A DNA stretch of 64,000 nt, taken from NCBI RefSeq assembly GCF_964199755.1, contig NC_133910.1:3742501-3806500 (forward strand), read 5' to 3'. Below the pieces are notes generated by a model. It worked only from the letters and a program-made list of their open reading frames with translations. It was not told where the DNA came from and did no database searches. Below are positions 23,787 through 38,407 of the stretch, piece by piece. How positions within the stretch are numbered: the stretch's first letter is position 1; each line of letters begins with the position of its first letter. Source of the stretch: Larus michahellis. Lineage: Eukaryota; Chordata; Aves; Charadriiformes; Laridae. Position numbers and translations under genes: made by a program.

Positions 23787-26379
23787 TTTCTCCGCCCGGT
23801 CTCAGCGGGGCAGGCTTCGCCTTTCCAGATGGAAGTGCTGCTCCATTAAGCCTGGTCACCCGCCTCGGGCTCGGTGCTTGGGCTGGAAGGTGAAAGTCCG
23901 GGGAAATGCTGGGTGTCCTGGCAGAGCTGCAGGAGGAGGAGGAGGAAGGCTCCTTGCTGAAGGCAGGGACAGGCAGTGCTGGAGAGCAGCGTGATTCGCT
24001 CACCTCTTGTCTTTGGGGCTTACGAGGAGGAGTTAACTCATGACCGAATCCATTTTTAGAATTTGCCATGAAATGCTCTTTGCCCTCCTGTAGTGGTAGA
24101 TTATAGATGTCTGACCTGTTTCAGTGCTCTGAATTTTTTTTTTTTACTTTCTCTTAACTCCCCTGCTCTTTTCATAATCTTAAAAAGCCCAACTAAATCC
24201 TGATGCTTCCCCTCTCAAAGCTGAATAATCCTTGCAATTGCAATCTCTTTCTCGTGTTAAGGCTTTTGATGCTTAAGATCTGTGCGATCTTCCTTATGAT
24301 TGGGGAAAAAAAACCACCCACAAACAAAAAAAGAAAAACCCTGAGCATGCAGATTGGGAAAAGGGCAAGCTGTGGTTTAATAGAACATCCCCACGACATG
24401 CTCACGTCCCTTTCTCGCTGTCACAAACACCCCCACCACCCCGAGCCTGCAGTGCCGCGGTGGGGAGTCTGTTCCTGGGAGACAGGGCGGTTTGGTGGCT
24501 CTGGGAGGGGAGAAGGGGATGTGGGGGGGGTCAGAGTTTTACCTGATTCTCAATAGCATCTGATGCAAGAGACAGCACTTTCCTGTTTTTCTTTTTCTTT
24601 TTTTTTCTTGACTTTTCAGAGCTGTTCCCCCCCATCTTGTTGTAAGCAGGGGAGGATGCAGACATGAAGATTTGTGGAAATCAATGCATTTCGCTTTTCC
24701 AGATGCTGATTTCCAGCAGAAGAGGTGGGGGGCTACTGAAAATGGCATTTCCCCTTCTAGTGGCTACTGGTCAAAAGAACCAGATTTTTCCACTGAAAAA
24801 CATAAAACCCCAGAATGTATTAGATTTAGTGACCAGCAGCAGAGAAGTGAAAGAAAATTTAGACGACTAAATAAATCAGCTGGGGGGAATGTGCTTTTCA
24901 GATGAAAAGATAAATTCATTATAGAAAAATTGCAGTGAGGATGAAAATGAAAATGTTTTTAGGGGAAACTGTAAAGAGAAAAGAGCATTCTCCTGCCCTG
25001 TTCAGCCTGTGGGCTGTGAGCTCCCTGCACCCTCCTCCTCCCTCCAAAAAATAAAGAAACTGCTTCCCTAATGCCCCAGTTGTGTGGATCATCTCGGCAG
25101 TGGTGGGGGGAAGACTCATAGGAGGAAACATTCTCATTTTTGTCTCTGCCCAGGGTCTGCCTGGGTGTAACAGGGATCCTGAGGCAGCGGGGGCTGGAGC
25201 AACCTGGTGGCAGCCAAAGTGTGAGATCTTTCCCAAAGACTTCAGCTTCCTTCTCCAAGCAAAGGTTTTTCCCAATTAAACCAGCATTTGATTTAATCTG
25301 CAAATTATCCAAGACTGGGGTTGGGACAAAGTCCTCTTTTCTCTACCAGCTGCCCTCATGGCCTCCCAGCTTGTGCATGGGAGGGCAGCCTACAGGAATG
25401 GAGCTTCTCGCTGACCTTGTCTGCAGGGCTTGCGGAAACGGAGTGACTCTGGCGGGGTGCTTGGGTTGCTGTGTCTGACCCCCCAGGAGCAGGACGTGAT
25501 GAACATTCCTCCCTTGCTCCTTCAGTTCGTGCTGCTGCTGGCTCACCTCGGCAGCCAGTGCTGCCTCCAAGGGTATCTTCTGGCTGTGCTGCAGTGTGAG
25601 AAAGCCCTTCGGATACCAAAGCCCTATATGTAAGAAGATGATTTTTCCAGAGAGTCACCCTTTGGATATCATCAGCCCTTGTTTGTGCCATTTGTGGATG
25701 TTGCCAGCCCTTTTGCCGTCTCCTGAAGCCAGCAGGTGTTGTTGCTACAGGCTTGCCTAGTTGGTGGGTTGGTTTTGAACTGAGGCAGCTTGGATGACTA
25801 AGGCAAAAAACACATTAGCAGCAGAGTCCAGGGTTTCCTTACTGTGGGGGAAGTGAAAATGTCCCCCTGTTGACAGCCCTGACTTCTCTGGATGGTGCCT
25901 TCTAAAAGTTAATAGTTTGAATCCTGGATTTAGCCTAAATGCAAAAGCATATCCTCACCAGCTACTGCAGTGACTGTTGACGCGAGGCGCTCCAGGAGCA
26001 AGGAGGAGTTAGCTTTCTGACTTGTGGTGGATGGGAGCAACAGAGGGTGTTGGAATAAACAGGATTAAAGGATTTCGTCCATAAATACGGGATTAAAGGT
26101 ATCCAGTGCTCTGCAGGAGTCATTCAAACCAAGGAGAAACAAAGCAAGTTGTCCAGAAGGGCGCAGCTCCCTGTTTCAAGCCAGCCTGTGCTCGCACAGC
26201 CCTGCACGGCCTTATCCCTGTGTGCTGATGAGGGGGGTTACATCCCACCCCCCCCCCCCACATCTGTCCCTGCCACGGCGGTGCCCACCGGCCCCATGGT
26301 CCCAGGGGCTGGATTTGAAATGAGCACCCCCATTGCTCCTCACCCCCAGGCCCCCTCCTTGCGCCCCCATTACCTCCTG
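23787..26379. other. Sequence upstream of the CACNA1B promoter, no gene recognised
   Basis: No recognisable exon. A short (AGG)n purine repeat lies at about 23930-23947, and a 13-nt C-rich run at about 26250-26262. GC content rises towards the right, into the CpG island. Open frames in this interval are shadows. Confidence 0.5.
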
Positions 26380-26471
26380 TCCATTGCCCCCAGCCTTCAC
26401 GCTGCCCCCCGCCCCCGCTTTCCCCGGGGCTCCTGGTGGCGCAGCTGGGGCTGACCCAGCGCTGCCCCGGA

Positions 26472-26512
26472 CCCCCCCTCCCCTCCTCTCCTCTCCCCTC
26501 CCCTCTCCTCTC
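26472..26512 (+). promoter_or_regulatory. 41-nt homopyrimidine tract in the promoter
   Basis: An uninterrupted C/T run rich in CCCTCCCC- and CTCCTCTCC-type blocks, with approximate mirror symmetry. Such tracts can form triplex (H-DNA) or, on the G-rich strand, quadruplex structures, and bind Sp1-family zinc fingers. A role in CACNA1B transcription is inferred from its position about 0.85 kb upstream of the start codon. Confidence 0.6.
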
Positions 26513-26686
26513 GCCACGGCTGCGGGCACCCATGGGTGCAGCAGCTGGGCAGCGCACATCTGGGCAGCGCACATCTGGGCGGCGGCGCGCAGGCGCGGGG
26601 GCCTCCTCCCCTGTTCCCCCCCCCCAACGCTCCCCAGACGGCGGCACCCCCCGGCCGGGGTTTTGCGCGCCCGCGGAGCCCCGCGC

Positions 26687-26715
26687 GGGGGGGGGGGGGG
26701 GGGGGGGGGGGGGGG
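26687..26715 (+). repeat. 29-nt uninterrupted G run in the promoter
   Basis: Twenty-nine consecutive G bases followed by AGGGG. This has strong quadruplex potential and is very prone to length variation and sequencing or assembly error, so the exact length should be treated with caution. Confidence 0.8.
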
Positions 26716-27059
26716 AGGGGCTCGGTCCCTCCTTCCCCGCGGCCCCGGGGAGTGGCCGCGTCTCCGCCGTATTTATGGGGGTGGGCGGCGGCGGCCGGGC
26801 CGGGCCGGCTCCATCCTCCCCTCCCTCCATCCCTGCCCGCCTCCCGGTGCCGGTGACTGGAGCGGGCGGAGCCGCGGCGGCCCATTGGCTCCGGGCATCA
26901 CATGCGGCGGGGCCGGGCCGGAGCCGGGCTGGGCTGGGCACGGCGGAGTCTCCCGCGGCGGGCACGGCAGCAGCGCAGCCCCTTCCCAGCCCAGCGCCCC
27001 GCCGGTCACCGCGGAAGGGACCGCGCCCGCCGGCCACCCCTTACCCCGCAGCCCCGGCC

Positions 27060-27101
27060 ATGAGGTCGGGCCGGAGAGACGGCACCTGTGCGGGGAGGTG
27101 A
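27060..27101 (+). other. Candidate upstream ORF 1, 13 codons
   Basis: An ATG in fair context (GCCATGA) opens a 13-codon frame (MRSGRRDGTCAGR) that ends in TGA at 27099-27101, about 255 bases before the CACNA1B start. It counts as an upstream ORF only if transcription begins upstream of 27060. A donor-like AG|GTGAGC overlaps its stop codon at 27096-27103. Confidence 0.3.
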
Positions 27102-27183
27102 GCGGAGCCCCGGAGCCTCCCTCCTACCCCCCGGGCAGCCACAGCGGCGGGGAAGAGGAGGGGGTGGAGGACGGGAAAGGCGC

Positions 27184-27229
27184 TTTTTTTTTTTTTTTTT
27201 TTTATTTTTTTAAATATATCTCTATATTT
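27184..27229 (+). repeat. Poly-T and A/T-rich block in the 5' leader or core promoter
   Basis: Twenty T, one A and seven more T are followed by AAATATATCTCTATATTTT, in the middle of GC-rich sequence, 128-173 bases upstream of the start codon. The TAAATATATC part resembles a TATA box. The block could also be a homopolymer expansion inside the 5' UTR. Length polymorphism is likely. Confidence 0.7.
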
Positions 27230-27291
27230 TGCTGCGATCAATCCCGATCCCGCAATTGAAGCCCCCGGAGGGAGAAGTGCTGCGCGCTGTG

Positions 27292-27606
27292 ATGCGTCTT
27301 CCTCTCGCCTCGGCTGCCAGTTTGGATTGTAGCGCCCGGCTCCGTGCACTGAGAGAATGGCTCGGTTTGGGGATGATCTGCCAACCCGCTATGGAGGTGG
27401 AGGGCCGGCCGGGGCTGGAAGAGGGAGCAGCCGGCAAGGTGGCCCCCAAGCCGGCCAAAGGATGTATAAGCAGTCGATGGCTCAGAGGGCCAGGACTATG
27501 GCTCTCTACAACCCCATCCCTGTCAAACAGAACTGCTTCACAGTCAACAGATCCCTCTTCATCTTCAGTGAAGATAATGTTATACGGAAATATGCCAAGA
27601 GAATAA
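27292..27606 (+). other. Candidate overlapping upstream ORF 2, 104 codons
   Basis: An ATG at 27292-27294 (G at -3, C at +4) lies 65 bases before the CACNA1B ATG in a different frame. It stays open through the channel start codon and almost all of exon 1, stopping at 27604-27606, ten bases before the exon end. If present in the mRNA it would compete with the channel start codon, which has a stronger context (A at -3, G at +4). The peptide has no recognisable domain, so coding function is not claimed. Confidence 0.3.
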
Positions 27607-27616
27607 CAGAATGGCC
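27357..27616 (+). CDS. CACNA1B: CACNA1B exon 1: N-terminal cytosolic part of Cav2.2
   Basis: This exon encodes the first 86 residues plus two bases of codon 87 of the pore-forming alpha-1B subunit of the presynaptic N-type calcium channel. The start ATG has a strong context (GAGAGAATGG). The protein begins [14 protein letters not shown], then a short Gly/Ala/Gln-rich variable stretch, then the conserved block [20 protein letters not shown] (about residues 37-56). In mammalian Cav2.2 this block carries residues needed for G-protein beta-gamma modulation. [20 protein letters not shown] and [11 protein letters not shown] follow, leading to IS1. The VKQNCF and KRITEW residues fit CACNA1B better than CACNA1A (VRQNCL, KKITEW) or CACNA1E. 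The exon ends in phase 2 and is followed directly by ATATCCTTT, a U12-type donor. The N-terminal variable part looks somewhat shorter than in mammals. Paralogue identity is judged from residues, not an alignment. Confidence 0.92.
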
Positions 27617-27625
27617 ATATCCTTT
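27617..27625 (+). other. CACNA1B: U12-type 5' splice site
   Basis: ATATCCTTT, a complete match to the minor-spliceosome AT-AC donor, directly after the last two bases (CC) of a proline codon. Confidence 0.95.
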
Positions 27626-27719
27626 CGGGGAGGGTGTGTGGGCACGGTGGGGAAGGTGGGGAGGGGGAGAGCGAGACTGGGGGAAAGAGACGCCCCATGT
27701 CAGCTAAGGATGAGTGGCT

Positions 27720-27910
27720 GGTGCTAACGTAGAAGTGCGTGTGTGATCCAGTGTGTGCAATGGGTGTGTGTGACATGGAGCTGTGTGTCCGACATAATGT
27801 ATGGCCGTGTAGCTGGGTATCATAGGAAATTGCTTCTGTGTGAACAGTGTAGTGTGCTTTCGACTATGCTGGGGCGCGTGTAAGACATACATGCATTTCA
27901 GTGTGTGTTT
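27720..27910. repeat. GT-rich low-complexity sequence in intron 1
   Basis: Dispersed GTGTGTG and TGTGTGT blocks separated by short unique sequence, probably a decayed dinucleotide repeat. The long minus-strand open frame across it (27704-27892) is a His/Thr-rich shadow. Confidence 0.7.
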
Positions 27911-29042
27911 AGGTGTGACATATACATTTACATAGATTTACATTTCCTACAATTTAAGATAAATGCAAAGCATTCTGTGAGATTCATGCTAATGAATCCT
28001 GATTCTTATTTCCATCTTAGAGCCTTTCAACTCTTCTTTCTCACTCTGAATAGAAGAAGGAACGTGGGATAAAAATGGTGACACCTTAGCATTAAAGCTG
28101 CAGTGATAGTAGAGATATTGATAGCCAGGGTACGTTGTGAATCCCATTAATACAATCATTGCAGCTAGGTTTTTTAGTACATCACCTCCTAAACACATTA
28201 GAATCAATATGAATCTTGTCACTTTGATTAGGTGCATAGCCTAAGCTTAGTCTGTACTAAAAAAAATTTAAAAATAAAAAAGAAAAGCTTTGTGGCAGAG
28301 CGAGGCATTAAGTCAGGAGGAGGCTCATCTGCTGTGTTGTGAAAGGGGCAGATGCTTTCTGTCTCAGCACCAGCTCCCAGGCCAAGTGAGCTGCAGAGAT
28401 CTTCCTCAGAAGGGGGCTTTGCTTGTAATGATGCACACAGTGGGGTTGTAAGCCATGAGAAAAGGGAAGCAGACTATTTGAGGTTACCAGGGAGTAGATA
28501 CAGTGTGTGAGTGCGTGCGCGTGTTTGTGTGCAGGAGTGCATTACACTGGTGATCTCAAGGGAGCTGGTTGTTTTCTTTTCATTTGATATCACACACCTA
28601 TTAGTCCTCAGCTAACAGCAGCAAGGCCTCCTTCCATCCTCCTAGCAACACTTTCCATTGCTATAGAGGCCAGCTCCCATTCAGGCTTCCCCAGTCTTCA
28701 TTTCCTTGAGGGGGGCTAACAGGAAAAAAAATACACCAGTAGAGTGCATGTACTTCCCTTTCCCCCTGAATGCGCATGCATATTCATTTTTCTGTCCATA
28801 TTATAAATTCACAGGGGTTGCTGTACTTCCTCATCCATTTCTCCTGCATTCAAGTCGGAATAAACAAGCTCCGAAGCTGGGCTGGCAGGCAGAGCATCGT
28901 GTTCCCTGCCAGGCCAGACGCAGTCTAGCCCTCGCCTGTCTCTGGGGCGACTCGTCTGCGTCGTTTCTCGGGAAGTGTGGAGCGGGGACCCACAGCGCTG
29001 CGGCTGCCGCGAAGCCGCCGGCCGCTCCCCACGGCGGGGCAG

Positions 29043-29063
29043 CACGCTGTCCCTGGTGCTGAA
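29043..29063 (-). promoter_or_regulatory. RE1/NRSE element, REST binding site
   Basis: On the minus strand this reads TTCAGCACC-AG-GGACAGCG-TG. Both RE1 half-sites are perfect; against the canonical 21-bp RE1 only a variable central base and the last two bases differ (18 of 21 identical). REST (NRSF) is a zinc-finger repressor that silences neuronal genes in non-neuronal cells by recruiting CoREST, SIN3 and histone deacetylases. The position in intron 1 of a neuron-specific channel gene is typical of functional RE1 sites. REST occupancy itself is inferred. Confidence 0.88.
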
Positions 29064-29188
29064 CGGGAGCTGCCCGCGGTGCTGAACGGGAGCTGCCCGC
29101 GGTGCTGAACGGGAGCTGCCCGCGGTGCTGAGAGGAGCCGTCCGCGGTGCTGAGCGGAGCTCCCCGCGGTGCTGAGCGGAGCGCGGCT
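29055..29188. repeat. 22-23 bp minisatellite built from RE1-like motifs
   Basis: Six copies of a unit beginning GGTGCTGA start at 29055, 29078, 29101, 29124, 29146 and 29168. The first four starts are 23 bp apart and the rest 22 bp. Copies 1-3 are identical over most of the unit (GGTGCTGAACGGGAGC then TGCCCGC); later copies diverge (GGTGCTGAGAGGAGCC, GGTGCTGAGCGGAGC). Read on the minus strand each unit recreates an RE1-like site. Besides the strong one at 29043-29063, motifs lie at 29066-29086 and 29089-29109 (18 of 21), 29112-29132 and 29134-29154 (17 of 21), and 29156-29176 (16 of 21). All face the same way. Long minus-strand open frames here (28809-29326) are readings of the repeat and not genes. 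Confidence 0.9.
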
Positions 29189-29792
29189 CCGCCCTGGGCT
29201 CGGCAGGGTTCGGGACTGGAGATGAGGGCGAAAGGCAAGGGGGCACCTAGAATCGGGTTTGCCTCCTTTCCCGTGAGATCGGTTCCATCCTACATCCCGA
29301 CAGGGCACTGATGGTTTGATTCTCACCAGGAGCGGGCATTGCGATCTAGCAGTAATTCATGTTTTGGACCTGCATAGACACTCTAAATTGAACTTTTCTA
29401 GCCCATCGCTTATTTACACTATGCGCTCAAGTTAAATGACAGGGAATTTCTGAAGAATAATTCAGCAGATGGCATTCAGTTATTTTGGGGCAGTTTAGCT
29501 TATCAATCTTATTTAAAAATAATAATTATTAATAGCTTTTTGTTTCCTTTGGACCTTTTGCTTTCTTGTTCCCAAATTCCTTGAGCAGCTCAGATTCCGT
29601 GTAAGTCACCAACTTTCTCAAGGAAGAGAACAAATTTCCTACTTTTCTTCCAAAGACACCCCAGGAAGAACTGAGGAAGTCAAGGAGACTAAATGTCTTC
29701 AGAAAAGACGAGAGATCATAGAATGCTCAACTAATGTAACCATTTAGGTAGAAATGGGATTTGGATGAGGTTCTCCTTGTGTTGTCTGTGTC

Positions 29793-36715
<6,923 letters not shown>

Positions 36716-38246
36716 TAAGTGACCTCCTCTTGCCCTAGGTTTAAGGGGGACTCTTGCTTTGATTTGTGTTGTTTTTTTAACTGGGGGTTGGGGTGGGAGT
36801 GATTTTAGTGAAGTAGTACTAAAAAACTGTATTTCTGACCTTACTGTCTTTAAATTATGGCTATTGTGCTGAATGAGTGTCTTTCAAAGCGTTCTTTGAA
36901 CCAACTAAGAGGAGGTTTGGAGGATATTTATTTGTATATACGCTGGCATGTGTCTTATCCAGACACTTACTGACATTTCTCAGACTTTGCAGGTTCTAAT
37001 TGCCACTAGGTACTTGAACCTGATTTAAATCAGTCTTCTGACATTACAGGATGACTTTAAAAGTCAACATGGAGTGAGCTAACAAATCAAACGCATCCCA
37101 CTTTCAAGCTACTACAAGTCTGAGGTCAGGGAAGTTTCTGCAGGAATGAATTTGGTCTGCTTAGAAAATATCTTTTCCAAAAATAATTCAAAGAGGGTGC
37201 CTGTCTTCTAAAGGATGGAGCTGAAAATGTTACCTGTGTATTTTGTACCCTGGTTTGAAATGATATTGCTAATTTCTTTCTTGGAAATGCTTACAATATT
37301 TTTATGTTATGCATTGCAACAGTTACTATTACCTATTTATATAAATGTAGTGTAATGCTAGAGGATAATGAAAACACAAACATTAAGTAACACTTATGGT
37401 CTGCAAATTGTGCTTTAAAGCTCCAAAGGAAATGTTCCAAAGGTCTGTGTGAGGTCCTGATCTTGCAGCCTTCATCTTGGAAGGATTTCAGTTACTTTTT
37501 CCCCCAGAAGATTGCAGTCTGGCTCTTGTTATTAATGTGCACTCATTTCACACACCTTCTCTGCGACTGTGTGTGATGAACATATATTCTTTGGTCTGGT
37601 TAGTGGCGTAAAGCTGTTAGGAAAATGCTTGCATACATATACAAATGTATTCATTAGATACATTATCACTGTAATTCTATTTGCATTCAGCGTGGCGTGT
37701 GATATAGCAATTGAGAGGCCAAAGGGAATTCTTTATGTATTGAGAGGAAGAAAATAAATATGCAGGGCTTGATTCTCCTGCTGCTGGGGCTGGGTATTTA
37801 ATCAATAGAAACTTCAGTGGAGCCACAAGGAGAATCAGATTTACATACTTGGAAGCATAGGGGGTACCAGGATGAAAAGAGAACTAGCACAGATGCTACA
37901 ATTATTCGCCCCGATGGTATGTTCTGATTCCTAGTTAACGCTATGCCCTTTTGTGTGTTTAAAAAAAAATAAAATTAAAATAAAATCAAGGCCATGATTC
38001 TGGAAAGGACTTTGGCATGTGGCTTAATTTATCCTTCAGCAAAGCATTCAAGTACACGTTTGAATTCAGCTGACTCCACTGCTTCTGTACTTAAAGTTAA
38101 GGCTATATGTAAAAGCTTTCCTGAATTACAGCCATATTGTTATTTGTTTAGGCATGTTTTTGATTTGTTTTTTTTTTCATAAACACAGGCCAAGAATCAA
38201 AATAGATATTTTTTTTTTTAAACTGCCTAGCTGTGATGGAGACATG

Positions 38247-38407
38247 CGAAGTTTTGCAACAGTAGCTGAAGCCTCGCGTGTGCGTGCCGTGCTTGTGGAA
38301 TCGCAACCGACTGTGCGATGCTATAGGCGTGACACCGGCATCTTACTGGTGCCGGTTTTATTGTGAGCGCTGTTTGCAGCGCTGTTTGATCTCGGAGCAT
38401 AATTGCG
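38247..38407. promoter_or_regulatory. Isolated CpG cluster with hairpin in intron 3
   Basis: About 15 CpG dinucleotides in 160 bp, within an AT-rich intron that is otherwise CpG-poor. It includes an inverted repeat, ACCGGCA (38334-38340) facing TGCCGGT (38350-38356) with a 9-nt loop, and a near-perfect 12-bp tandem duplication AGCGCTGTTTGC/AGCGCTGTTTGA (38366-38389). CpG retention suggests protection from methylation, as at small regulatory elements. Function unknown. Confidence 0.3.

Larger units (their letters stand above)
26380..27356 (+). promoter_or_regulatory. CACNA1B: CACNA1B CpG-island promoter and 5' leader
   Basis: Roughly 1 kb of very GC- and CpG-rich sequence ends at the CACNA1B start codon, as expected for a neuronal CpG-island promoter. 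Visible elements in order are a 41-nt pyrimidine tract (26472-26512), two copies of a 15-bp unit GGGCAGCGCACATCT (about 26546-26575), an NRF-1-like CGCGCAGGCGC (26586-26596), a 29-nt G run (26687-26715), a TATA-like TATTTATGG (about 26770), GC boxes including GAGCGGGCGGAG (about 26862), an inverted CCAAT box ATTGG (26884-26888), and a poly-T/A-rich block with TAAATATATC (27184-27229). The transcription start is not determinable. Candidates lie downstream of the CCAAT/GC cluster or about 30 bp after the TAAATATATC box. Confidence 0.75.
28925..29230. promoter_or_regulatory. Intronic GC/CpG-rich regulatory block
   Basis: A sharply bounded GC- and CpG-rich segment in otherwise AT-rich intron 1, about 1.3-1.6 kb downstream of exon 1. 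It carries the RE1 element and its tandem array (listed separately). CpG retention suggests it is unmethylated in the germline, as expected of a bound regulatory element. It could also act as an alternative promoter, although I see no initiator or exon that supports this. Confidence 0.6.

Noticed and set aside
26120-27259. Long open frames on both strands of the CpG island (305 codons minus, 308 codons plus).
   Set aside because: Pro/Gly/Arg/Ala-rich low-complexity translations of GC-rich DNA, including glycine or proline runs from the G29 tract. No domain, and they overlap the promoter of a recognised gene.
27617-27707. Continuation of the exon 1 reading frame to a stop at 27707.
   Set aside because: Read-through into the intron. 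The family sequence stops at the U12 donor, and the downstream residues have no channel similarity.
28809-29326. Three overlapping minus-strand open frames of 133-145 codons.
   Set aside because: They are repeated peptides (for example PFSTAGSSRSAPRAAPVQH) produced by the 22-23 bp minisatellite with its stop-free GC-rich units.
29716-29727. ATCATAGAATG near 29716 as another CR1 3' end.
   Set aside because: The following sequence does not continue into the CR1 3' UTR; the short match is chance.
38334-38360. GC hairpin followed by TTTT as a terminator.
   Set aside because: Rho-independent terminators are a bacterial feature; the sequence is an intron of a vertebrate gene.
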